A stretch of DNA of 64,000 bases from contig CM028377.1 of assembly GCA_013146195.2 (NCBI GenBank), forward strand, positions 167,937,824 through 168,001,823. The letters are read 5' to 3'. Within the stretch, counting starts at the first letter, position 1, and each line of letters starts with the position of its first letter. The notes beneath the pieces are model-generated. The model saw only the letters and a program-made list of their open reading frames with translations. It had not been told where the DNA came from and did not search any database. Position numbers and translations under genes: made by a program. Below, one piece after another: positions 10,509-21,800 of this stretch. The stretch is from Codonopsis lanceolata (Eukaryota; Streptophyta; Magnoliopsida; Asterales; Campanulaceae).

Positions 10509-12416
10509 ATCTCAAGTCTCCTGGTGGTGATCCAAAGTATGTGGATGCATTTGGTGAGTTGATTTTGAGTTGGTAATTGCTTCTGTAGGATTTGAATTCT
10601 CTCTGCTATCTTGAGTTAACTGCTATAGAACTTATTCTGGAATGTTACCACTACCGGTTAGAATCATATATGTCATAGGGGACCCATTTGCTGGCATATT
10701 CAAAAAAAAAAAAAGACTGATTTCATTGTGTTGTGATATACCTACCTAAGCTTGACAATGAGACACTTTTTTTTTTTTTGCAGACCTGAGTCCAGAGGAG
10801 TCTGAGGATGTTCTTTTCAAAGAGGCATGGATTTCTTTCTTTACCACTTTATTTAAGTCTTAACCACAAAACTTTTGTTGCCAACTACTTAGCAATATTA
10901 ATATATAACTGACACTGAAGTGGCACGGTGCTTGACTTTGGTATTTATTTTTCAGTATATTGTAAAATTGTTTTCTTTCTCGACCTTTTTCTCATTTTAC
11001 TTTACTGTGATATGTATTCTTTCCAGGCATGGCTTACATACTTCTGGAGAAGAGCCAATGCCCATGGTATAGAGGAAGATATTGCTAAAAGAAGACTTCA
11101 GTTTTGGATTAGTCGTAGTGCGCACTCGCCAAGTTCACATGATGCTGTTGATGGTACTTTCTACAAATTCTACTGTTTAACTTTGGGCTGAAACATAAAT
11201 GCTTAGCTTCAGCCTTCAGGAAATCATTCCAAGATGAAGAGTTTAGCAGCCTAGTTAAATTTTCAAAAAAACCTACCTAGCAAAAGCTCTTACACGTCTT
11301 TCTTTGTGAATAAGGATTGCAATTGCATATACTTAATATAGCTATACATTTTCTGATTATAAAAAGAAAGCAAGGTTGTGTTCTAGGCTATTACTTTCTC
11401 AAAATGATTACCTGTCCGCTTTTGCTTGATTCTCTTTGGAATGAGTCATCCCTTACCAGTTTCTCAAAAAGACTCTTTTGAGACACTATTTAATGTTTGA
11501 GAAGGGATGGAATTGATAAATTATATTTCATTTTTACATATATTTAATTCCTTTGCTCAAAGGTATCATTAAGTCAAACCTTTGGATATGGATCTGAAAT
11601 AGAGTGAGCTAGCTAGTGACCTTTTAGGTCCCCTTCTCCATCCGAGAAAAAGAGAATCTGCTTTCAAGGTCACACTATCACATTTAAATTGTGCACTAAA
11701 ACTGGATCTCTTTTTGTATTGACGCATAAGAGCAACATCATATTTTTGAAAAGATGATTTTTTTTTTCGGGAATAGCGATGGAAGTGTGAGATGGACTTT
11801 TTTTGGGGACAAATTGAAATGGATGGTAGGACTCTTTGAATGGAACCGGGGTGTTGGGGGGGGTTAGGGGGCAGGAACTTTGTTTAAGTGTCTCAACCAA
11901 GAAAAAATTGTCTGTACGATGTATTTCTGTCTTTAAACTTTGTTTACTTACATTCACTTAAATGTGTAACTCATTAGAATCCAAATAGCCTTAAACACAG
12001 GTTGCCTTTGTTGCTTTTTTTTTTTTTTTGTACTTTTACTACCATTCTTTGTTAAGCATCATCTGTGTATAAATCCAAGATATGTTTGTGTACAATTTCA
12101 ATAATATTGTATTAAGAAATTCAGGTTCCAGCAAACCATTAAAAATAAGTGAAGCAATTCCCTGCCATTTGTGTGGCAGAGCTGAAGTCAAACACCGCTC
12201 AAAATCTTTCTTCCATGCAGAATATTGCACTATATATCTGTTTCAAAAGATGCAGGCATATTGGTTTATTTGTGAGCGTTTTACATTTCAGTTGAGCAAG
12301 GTCTGATGGAACTAAGGAAATTGAACATTGAGCAGCGCCTCTGGGAGGCTTCCCGAAAGGAAATTGATCACGATTCTTCCGTATCTGCTGCATGGAAAGC
12401 TACCACGAAATTGTAG
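10509..12416 (+). CDS. C-terminal four exons of a conserved plant protein (possibly coiled-coil, SCD2-like)
   Basis: Four exons join in one open frame: 10509-10553, 10784-10824, 11027-11153 and 12292-12416 (TAG). Motifs in order are LKSPGGDPKYVDAF, DLSPEESEDVLFKE, AWLTYFWRRANAHGIEEDIA, KRRLQFWISRSAHSPSSHD, then EQGLMELRKLNIEQRLWEAS. The density of charged and aromatic residues and the clean frame across four exons argue for a real gene. The intron after LFKE begins GC rather than GT. Similar AW.TYFWRRA..HGI..DIA wording occurs in plant coiled-coil proteins, perhaps the SCD2 group, but I am not sure of the family. Upstream exons were not found: 4.5-10.4 kb is transposon sequence. They lie beyond a long TE-filled intron, or the locus is a truncated copy. 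Confidence 0.6.
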
Positions 12417-12760
12417 ATGCTTTTCCTCTTCTATACTGGTATGTCTAGGTTTGGTTCGTTTGCATAAGTTGGCAGTGCTGTTCCATTCCTCAGACAATAG
12501 CATAGTCTCAAATATAAGCTTTTATTATAGAATCTGTAAAATGCCTGATGTATGATTAATATTTTTATTTTGAGCTCCTTCCATCCCCCTTGGTAGAAGC
12601 AGTCCCAAGATGCATACTAATATAATTCATGTTGTGTTTGCGTGAGATTTTTGCTAATCATGGTGGAAATTGCCGTTGAATTAATCAAAATTAAGGTCAA
12701 CGTAACCCCATCATCGTCATGTTAGATTTAGCTCTAAAATTAAAATAACCTAATGTCTTA

Positions 12761-13018
12761 CTCCCTCCGTCCCTAAATTATCGTCCTCCTTTCCTTTTTC
12801 GTCCGTCCCAAAATAATTGTCCACTTTGAAACTTACCTTTTTAGAACATCGCTTTTACCACTTTATCCTTACTTTTTCACCCTACTTTAATTATGGGCCA
12901 CATACACATGAGCTTTAAAGGAAACTACACATTAAATCAATATTAATAATCCAGTCAAATATGTTTTCTTAAACGATGCGTCGGGTCAACCAGGACAATA
13001 AATTAGGGACGGAGGAAG
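12761..13018. mobile_element. Stowaway MITE (family S, copy 1)
   Basis: Ends are CTCCCTCCGTCCC at the left and GGGACGGAGGAAG at the right, both flanked by TA (12759-12760 and 13019-13020). That is the Stowaway signature within Tc1/mariner. The 258-bp body is AT-rich with no ORF. It lies 345 bp after the stop codon of the upstream exons, perhaps in the 3' UTR or flank. The interior matches the copies at 23603 and 36478. Confidence 0.9.
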
Positions 13019-13589
13019 TAGTTTATTTTGGGCTGTAATAAAGCTTTTGTAGTTGGTTAGTGTAGTGGCAGCAGTTGGCCTGTCTTTGTAGACTGGTGAA
13101 GGCCTGAAACTAGAGACCTTTCCGGCTGAGCTATGCTATTAACACAGCCATTTTAGCTGATTCAACTGTATCGACTTTCAAGAAGGATTTTCTTTTTCGT
13201 TTGAATCAAACTGCTTTACCTCGTTAGTGAATGTATAGGACAGGCACACAGGTACAGCAGCGAAAATGACATTAGAGGTAAAAAGAGAAGGACAGGATTA
13301 AAGAGGAGGAAATTTTGTCACGTTTCTGATGGAAGGTTGTGAAATGGCTGTTGGGAGCTTAGAATTTTTCGGTAAGCTTCTTTTTCCCTGAGATTTACCC
13401 GGCAATTGTGGCCAACTTCACGCGGGCAAAGGCATTTTGCATGCGTTGCAGGTTTTGTTTTTATCTCCAACTTTTAATTTAGCTCTATGGATGGGCCATA
13501 TAAATGTTGGGGCATGTGAGGCCTAAATAATATATAGTCGGCATGGGGATGGGGCTCCTTGATCTTGATGGACGCACACTGAGAATGAA

Positions 13590-13865
13590 AACCACTTTAT
13601 CTGTTTCAAAATATATGTCGTTTTGGAACTTTTCGAACTAAGGAAACATATTATAAAGATTAAATTACTCTTATTTATTTTGCTTCAAATATTAATGAGG
13701 TGTTTTTTGATATTTTTATCTAAAGAGTTAAACACAAGTTATACAGTCAATAAATATATGTAGCATTGGAAAAAAAGAAAAAAGTTTATTGAAAATTATA
13801 AAGTGACATCAATTTTGCAATAAAAAAACTCTCCCAAAATCACGTATGTTATGGAACCGAGGGAG
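13590..13865. mobile_element. Degenerate Stowaway-like MITE
   Basis: The right end GGAACCGAGGGAG is followed by TA. The left end, CTGTTTCAAAATATATG, has lost the outer CTCC. The ends pair as imperfect inverted repeats of about 20 bp. The body is AT-rich and differs from family S. Confidence 0.6.
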
Positions 13866-15209
13866 TATTTAGTGCTAAAGTAATCACAAGAATCAACCAA
13901 CATAAACTATCAACTGCATGTATTACAGTATTGTACCTTGCGCGAAAGTACTACACTATAATACATGCAGTTATTGCCTTAATGGTTTCAATTGATTCTT
14001 GCGGTTCCTCTATAATTTTCCTCTTTTGCTGTTTTGGTGAAAAAGGGAGCATGGGAAAAGAAAGAAAAGAAAGGAACCCCAAGAGAAAGGAACCCCTCCT
14101 TCCTATTCTATCATTGCTAGTAATCTTAAAGGTAACTTGACCCCCCGCCCAACTTATTACCATATTGTTTGAGGCCAGCTCCCACTAGTGTTATCAAATT
14201 CCCGACACTAGTCTTTTACCTCGATTAGTAACTTCACGTAAATCATTGTAAATGACAACCTCCGCCATCGAATGCTTTAGGTGGTTAGTATTATTAGGGA
14301 TGGTCCACTTTAACAAATCGAGGCGGCTGCCGGCTTGGCTTAGCTTAGCTCAGCTCAGCTCGGGTTTGGCTGGTTGAAAGCCCGATCTTGGTTTGACTTG
14401 TTTGAAGATCGGTCTTAGATTGACTTGTGCTGGGTAAACGTTATGCTTTACTAAAAATTCATCTAAATGTACTACAACTTCAAATAATTGTGGGTAGTGC
14501 TTTCCCCTTCTTTTTTTTTTTTGATGAGTTAATGAAAGAAGAGTTTGGCTATGATATATGTATTTAAGGACACACGATAACTATCTACTTTGGAAATTGG
14601 CCAACTTTCCTTTTTTAATTTTGTCTACACGAAAAGGGTACTACAGGAAAAGTATAGCGGCAACAAAAATTTAAAACTCGTGTCTAGTCAATAGAGACTT
14701 AATTCAAAACAGAAGGAGTAATGGAGAGAAAAGTAATGGGACTAAGGAGAGATAAAATTAAAAATTACGAGAACACACCAAAAAAATTCAAAGGAAGGGC
14801 GTTAGTTTAACATGTATTTTTGATACGCATTATGGATAAACATTAATAATCGTAATAAATAAAGTTGGAAATCAATAATTAGGTTCAATGATTACATTTT
14901 GTTCAAGTTGGTAACTTTGTGGCTTGGGAGTTAAAACAAATAAAGAAGGTGACTGGAAGTGTAAGTTGAGGGAGTAGGGAGGGACAAAGAATAAAAGGAC
15001 AATGGTAACGTGACACGTGAATTAGAGGGTGGTGGTCCTCACCGCTGTTAACGGTACCTTTTTTTGCTGATTTTCCTTTTTGTCTCCACAGAATCACCTC
15101 TTGCTTCTCGTTTCATACTAATTGATGTTAGTATATAAGTTAACTGTATATATTGACATCCAAAAGCTGATACACGTTTCTTTAGGATATTCAATATGGA
15201 CGTTTTGTA
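13866..15209. other. Intergenic, no gene seen
   Basis: AT-rich sequence without a convincing exon. A short GC-richer patch of overlapping GCTTAGCTCAGCTC-type repeats lies near 14330-14365. The reading frames around 13931-14163 overlap on both strands, are lysine-rich and look like chance. Confidence 0.5.
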
Positions 15210-15218
15210 TTGTTTTTA

Positions 15219-16740
15219 GGCAAAACCCTTATTTGCACCACATAATTTTTCAAAAACTTGTAATACGGTCACCGAAAGTTTATAATTTTTATTTTTATCA
15301 TTATACATTAGTTAGGCTACAAGCAAGCCTATTTTGTAACGGACGTTAGACCATAACGTTAAATTAAGAGATAAAATTGAAAAAAAAACAACATTAAAAA
15401 CATCAAAACTAACTTGAGTAACTTGAAAGATGCAAACTGATCAAAAGCCCACAATTCAATACCCAAATTTCAATTAATACCATTAAACAAACTCAAAAAA
15501 TGCAAAAGGTAGGTTCCTCACTAGATCTACCAGTTGACCTAAAAAAATAAAAGATAAAAATTAATCTACCCAATTGTAAAATAGAAAAATTAGACGAGGG
15601 CACAACACGCATTGGAAGATCTCTTTTCCATCGATCTCTTTGTTGCCGCGATGGCATCATAGCTGCAGAGCTCTGTTCGGGATGTCTCCGACCACCCAGC
15701 TCCTTCTTAGCGGTCCCAATTCGGAGACCTCGAAGACACACAGAAAGAGAAAATTACAGATCAGGTCTGAGATCTTAATTGGGTTTAAATTTCTCCGGTG
15801 AGATCTTAACCGGGTATAATCTCTCTACCCACCGGATTGTTAGATCCGTGAGAGACTGAGATCCATATTGAAAGAAAAGCATCCATCCACAGTGATCTTG
15901 CTCAAAACAACTTCTTTGGTGAGATCTTAACTGCGTTTAACAGTTTGACATGTTGAGAACGCTTTACCTTGAAAACAATTAGCTTATCGACTCCATTCTG
16001 GAGGAGCTCGACCTTCCGAATTTCAACCAATTCAATGAGTTTGGCTCTGGCTTGCTTGTCTTGTGCTCAAACGACGAAACTCCTGCACCTCTATTGGGAA
16101 TGACGATTGTAATGACTGGACGGTGTCGAAGGAGGAAGCCGTCGTCGGAGGGGACAAGCAAAGAGCAGTAGAATCATTCTGCACAAGACAATGCAAAGAA
16201 AGAGCCGACCAAAGCTGTTGGAAGAGTTAAGCGACGCAAGCTTTCAAAATTGGGTATCAAACTAATTGACAAAATTGACGAAGCAAATGGAGTTGGAGAA
16301 GCAGATGTGTCTGTGTAATTGGAGACATCACAGAGCTCTGCCATGACAACGATGTCGTCGGCGACCGGGAGAGAGAGACAAAGGGAGCTAGAATTAACGA
16401 TGAAGATGAGTGGGGGGTGGCGCGGCGACCGTAACTTTTGGGCAATCAAGATATTTAGTTTTTTATTTATTTATACTTTGACCCCTTTTTTTATACAAAT
16501 GACATATGTAATTTTTTTTTCAGTTAGATCCCTTTAAATTTCTAACATCACACAAAAAATTATATTTAGAAGGGTAAAATAGATATTTGACATAATTTAA
16601 CAGTTAAATCTAACGTCCATCCAAAAAATGGATTAATTTACAACTTAACTAATATACAGTGGCAAAAATAAAAATTTTAAACTTTCGATGACCGCATTAC
16701 AAATTTTTAAAAAATTTGGTGGCCAAATAGGGGTTTTGCC
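15219..16740. mobile_element. Mutator-like element (MULE) with long TIRs and 9-bp TSD
   Basis: The two ends are inverted repeats of roughly 150 bp, starting GGCAAAACCC and ending GGGGTTTTGCC. They share AACTTGTAATACGGTCACCG with few changes. The flanks TTGTTTTTA (15210-15218) and TTGTTTTTT (16741-16749) match at 8 of 9 bases, the duplication length expected for Mutator. No transposase frame is present. The interior is much more GC-rich than the ends and holds exon-like sequence (15983-16318). This fits a Pack-MULE, a non-autonomous Mutator that picked up host gene sequence. Confidence 0.8.
15983..16318 (+). pseudogene. Exon-like passenger fragment inside the MULE
   Basis: A 112-codon frame starts directly after a splice-acceptor-like AATTAG and ends at TAA, with one internal TAG at 16169-16171. 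The translation looks like real protein: LIDSILEELDLPNFNQFNEF near the start, and KAVGRVKRRKLSKLGIKLID then KIDEANGVG near the end. Base composition is far from the AT-rich TIRs around it. I do not recognise the parent gene. It may have been captured from a host locus, with the stop arising before or after capture. Confidence 0.4.
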
Positions 16741-16749
16741 TTGTTTTTT

Positions 16750-18171
16750 ATCATCTTCACTCCTCTTATTATGTTACTAGGAAAGACCAAACCGTCTCTC
16801 TCGCTATCCTTCTCTCTCTATATATATTTGGTCCATTCAAAGAAATTATGTTTTATGTTTAAAAGTGAATATGTAATACTCTTTTTGTTCTGGGTAAAGA
16901 GATAATTATTCTATTTTAAAATATTTCACTTAAATAATCTACTTAAAAAAATTAAGGGATAAAAATGTTATTTTGTTATTAATAGCTACTAAAAATATCA
17001 TTTTTCTAAAAAAATTTAACTTTTAAATAGAAACTTTTTCCCAAATGAATGGAGTAGATATTAATACTACGAAATACAATAGTTTTAGTTATTATAAAGA
17101 CAAATTACCGTATAACCAACCATATTGGTTAGTTTGAGCAGCAGCTAAAAGTGAAATTATCCCTTGATGTTACTAATGTATATCCACTATCCATTATCCA
17201 CTATCCGCTATCCAGTAGAAGAATGGGATTCCAGACCTGAATAATTTGGTTTCAGAACATGCCGAAGCAGACATCATTACCACTTTGACGCCATCATTAC
17301 CATTTTCCAAGTTCCAATCTACTTTATGACCTTTTTAATGTCCCTAGCTACGAGGCACAGGCACTATCTTTGCTCTCCCACTCCGCCTCTCAAATCTCCC
17401 TAAATAACTACTCCACTTGAGTTTAGCCTCTCTTTGTTCTTTTTCTCAAATTCAAAAATGATTATGTATTTAATTTTGAGAGAGCTGAACTACTAAACTA
17501 TAAATTTCATTGACAAAGGGGTACATCTACTAGAGGTAAAACATATCCATTCTATGTTTATGAACTGAACTGTGAGAGAGTGATAATCAGTAGTACTGGA
17601 GCAGTGGCCCACTTTTGACAATAGCAAGTAGGAGTATTAAAGACGGAACGATTTATTTCAAAGCTAATTAACATTATTAGTATGGGATCACTTTTGCGCT
17701 GGATCAAATGACTGGACACATTTGTGTTTTCTTACGCTAGCATTGAGCAGAGCCCACCATTTTTAACCATTTCTTCATAAGAGTCAATTCTAACATGTAA
17801 TAATCACAACGAGTACTTATAAAAAGGAGCTGTTAATCGGGGAAAACAAAATAAAGGGCAATTGCCTTTCCCAAAGTATGAATACATTAAAGCAAAACTT
17901 TTCAATTTTTTTATTCCGCCTATTCTCATCCCAAATATGTATCAAATAATCAAGATCATCTACCATTTTGAAAAGCACAATCATCAATAGAATCTCTAAA
18001 ATCAAGTTTTTCCTACATCTCTTTTTTTAGTGCATAAACTTGACAACCCATTTTTTAGATAGTAAAACATAAAAAGATTTATAGATCAATTTCAATTTAG
18101 AAAGACTTCTCTCTGATCACAGAAACTAGTACAATTAATAAAATTTATAAGCAATTGAAACAAAATGAAAA
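16750..18171. other. Intergenic, no gene seen
   Basis: AT-rich flank of the MULE. It contains a CT-rich patch with a TATATATA tract (16795-16830) and a short run of near-repeats built on ATCCACTATCC (17170-17215). No exon, tRNA or clear element end was found. Confidence 0.5.
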
Positions 18172-18176
18172 CAATC

Positions 18177-18453
18177 TGTTAGTTTGGCAAAGTTATCCAT
18201 GAATGAACGAGCTCAGATGTGGAGAAAGAAGAGGTTATCTTATTGATTATTCAAGTGAAAATTACAGCCTAACAGAATCTAGAAGATACATTTATATGAA
18301 GTATAGCTGAATTACATGTTAATGACCACTAACAGAATCAGTTTAAACCCCACTCTCCACTTGTAACCGACTCTACTTTACTATGCAATCACCGTAAGTG
18401 CACCCATCCGTATGCTTCGCTTATGTTGTTTTATGCAATCATGTACATTAACA
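18177..18453 (-). repeat. 3' LTR of the Copia element
   Basis: 277 bp, ends TG...CA, followed on the element side by the polypurine tract. It differs from the 281-bp 5' LTR by a few substitutions and small indels in the stretch equivalent to 18395-18425. Confidence 0.95.
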
Positions 18454-18491
18454 TCCCCCTCAAGTTGAAAGGGAAAACAAATTAAACCCTT

Positions 18492-18871
18492 TCAACTTGG
18501 TAAGAAAGAAACCAATCGAGCGAAGCCAAAGACTTGGTGAACAGTGCAGTGAGAAGAAGTGGGAATATGAGCAGTAGTAATGAGACCCTTAACAATCTTG
18601 TCTCGAATAAGATGACAATCTATTTCAATGTGCTTTGTCCTTTCATGAAAGACAGGATTAGCAGCAATGCTTAAAGCAGCCTTATTATCACAAAACATCT
18701 GAACTGGAGTAATATTACAGACTTGAAGATCGCGTAGCAAGGCAAGTAACCATGTGATCTCACAATGGTGGTAGCCATTGCTCTATACTCGGCTTGAGAA
18801 CTCCGAGACACACGATTTTGCTTTTTGGATTTCAGGAAATCAAAGAATCCCAAGAACAATACTGAGGCATG
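18492..18871 (-). pseudogene. Frameshifted RNase H end of the Copia pol
   Basis: Minus-strand frames 18859-18671 (KSKKQNRVSRSSQAEYRAMA) and 18740-18492 (LRDLQV, MFCDNKAALSIAANPVFHER, TKHIEIDCHLIRD) are the normal C-terminal part of Copia RNase H. They are shifted out of frame with the long ORF near 18885 and with each other near 18745. At least two small indels are needed to explain this. Confidence 0.85.
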
Positions 18872-21800
18872 TCATCGATTTCTGGTGGTAGGACAACCCC
18901 CCCAATCAGAATCACAATATGCAGTTAGTTTTAAAGAACTACTAGCAGGATAGAGTAAGCCCTGACCAATTGTACCTTTAAGATAACTCACAACCTTCAA
19001 GGTAGCAACCATATGAGGAACCCTAAGAGAGGCCATAAACTGACTGAGAATGTGAACTGGGTAAGAGAGATCTGGTCTTGAAATTGTCAGGTAAATTAAC
19101 CTGCCAATCAACCGTCTGTACCTATTTGCATCAGGCAAGAGATCTCCTTTATCTGCAGCCAAATTATGATGTTTCTCAAGAGGAATAAGAGAAGGAGTAG
19201 CACCCTCTTGACCAGTGTCTTTCAGGATATCCAACACATATTTCCTTTGATGGATATAAATTCCAGTAGAGTTTCGAGCAACCTCAATTCCCAAAAAATA
19301 TTTGAGTGGCCCCAAATCTTTAATACTAAAAGAAGAATGAAGATGAGACTTCAAACTGGTAATAACAGATGAACTAGAACCAGTTATGAGCAGATCATCC
19401 ACATAGACTAAGACCACAGTAAAAGAGGAGCCGCGAACTAGGGTAAACAAAGAATTATCACAGTGAGACTGAACAAAGCCAAAAACAAGAAGAGATGTGC
19501 TTAGCTTGTGAAACCATTGTCGTGGGGCCTGTTTAAGACCATATAACGACTTAAGTAATTTGTAGACAACAGGCCTGGAAGAAGAGGGAGAAAGAGAGGA
19601 GTAGCCAGGAGGAAGGTCCATAAATACCTCCTCATTAAGGTCTCCATGCAAAAAAGCATTGGAGACATCCATTTGTGTGATATCCCAGCCCCTAATAGCA
19701 GCTAAGGCAAGAAGAGTTCTGACGGTAGTCATTTTTGCCACAGGGGCAAATGTATCAAAGAAGTCCAATCCCTCAGTTTGAGTAAAACCCTTAGCCACAA
19801 GCCTAGCCTTGTATTTTTCTATAGAGCCATCAGGGTTATGTTTTATTCTGTACACCCACTTACATCCCACAGTCTTTTTATTTAGTGGCAAAGGTTGTAA
19901 CTCCCAAGTCTTGTTATTTTCCAAAGCCTGAATTTCTAATTCCATAGCTTTACACCAAAGAGGATCTTTGATAGCTTGTGCATATGTAAGAGGAGCAGTA
20001 ATTTGAGTAATATGAGAAAGAAAAGAAAAATAACTAGGAGATATATGATCATAAGTAAGAACAGAAGAAAGAGCTTGAGGAACCAACCTGGTGGATGTAA
20101 TAGATGATGGTAGACCTACATAATCACTGAATTTTGCAGGTAACACCTTAGTTCTCACTGGTCTTGTAGGGAGAGAAGGTTGAGAAGAAGGAATAGGAGG
20201 AGAAGAAGACACAGAAGTAGGAGATGGAAAAGAAGAGGAAGAAGGAAATGAAGGGGGAGATGAGACAGAGCAAGGATCATCAGATTCAACAAAAGGAAAG
20301 GAAGAAGAAGGAAAAACTGGAGGAGAGGAGGAAGGAAAGGATGAAGAAGAAGATTGAAAGGGAAATTCAGATTCATAAAATTTTACATCCCTGATGTATA
20401 TGATTTTATGAGTGCTCAGATCATAAAGCTTATAAGCTTTCTTACCAAAAGGATAACCTAGAAAAACACATTTAGAAGCTTTAGGTTGAAATTTATCTCT
20501 GTTATGTGTCAATGTTGAAGCAAAACATAAGCACCCTAGGATTCTAAGGTGAGTATATTCAGGAGGTTTGTTAAGAAGAACTTCATAAGGTGTTTTAAAT
20601 TTGAGAACAGAGTTGGGAAGTCTATTAATCAAGTAAGTGGCAGTTTGTATACAATCCCCCCAAAATCTAATAGGTAAGTGACCCTGAAACCTCAAAGCTC
20701 TTGCCATTTCAAGCAAATTTCTATGTTTCCTTTCTACTCTTCCATTTTGTTGGGGAGTTTCATTGCAAGAGCTTTGATGCAAAATTCCAAGAGAATCCAA
20801 AAGAGGGGAGACTGAATTATTAAAGAATTCAGTTCCATTATCGGATCTAATTTCTTTAACAGAAGAATTGAATTGTGTTTTAACCATAAGAAGAAAGGTT
20901 TGAAGATATTGACAAACAAGATTTTTGGATTTGAGCAAGAAAGTCCAAGTGGATCTTGAATAATCATCAACAATGGTGAGAAAAGAAGCACAACCATCAT
21001 AGGTTAAATGTCTATAAGGTCCCCAAACATCACAATGTAGAATATCAAAAGCATGTGTAGCATGAGAAGAGCTAATAGGAAAATGGATTCTTGTTTGTTT
21101 AGCATAATGACAAATGTCACATACAGATTTATGAATTGAAGAATCAACATTACTGTGTGCTAAGAAAGGAATATGTTTAAAGACATGAATAGGCAAGTGG
21201 CCAAATCTTAAATGCCATAACAATACAGATGAGGAAACAACATTTAACAACGTAAGAAACAATATGTGTAAGATCTGTGAGAAGCGTAGGAGATGATGCA
21301 GGAAAAATCGACTTGTAGAGTCCACCTTACGCTCTACCAATCCCGGTTGTCTCTTACGGACTAAGTCCTGAATCAGACAATGAGAGGAATGAAATATGAG
21401 AGTACAATGATTATCAATAGTCAATTTATGTCCTGATAAAAGATTGAATTTAAAGTCAGGCACATATAACACATTATGAAGAACAATAGTGGAAGTTAAA
21501 TGAATTGTTCCTTTATGTGTGATAGGAACAGTTTTACCATTAGGTAAATGAATATTAGAAGAAATAACAACAGGATTTTCAAGAAGTTCAAAACAAGAAG
21601 TTATATGATCTGTTGCACCAGTATCTATAATCCAATCAGTTGGTGTAAATTTTGGACTAGCTAGACAGACTGGAAAAGCACAACTATGAGAAGAAACAAA
21701 CTCACCAGCCATATGAGATTCGGGACTATCCAAAGTTGTAGTACTGAGAAGAGATAGCAGCTGCTGAATTTGAACATTGGTCAAGATAGGGGTTGCAGAA

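Noticed and set aside
13075..13150. tRNA-like wording (GAGACCTTTCCGGCTGAGCTATG)
   Set aside because: No cloverleaf could be drawn; it lacks a T-loop GGTTCGA-type motif and a paired acceptor stem.
20155..20376. Leu-rich frame inside the Copia ORF
   Set aside because: Shadow of the Ser/Pro linker of pol.
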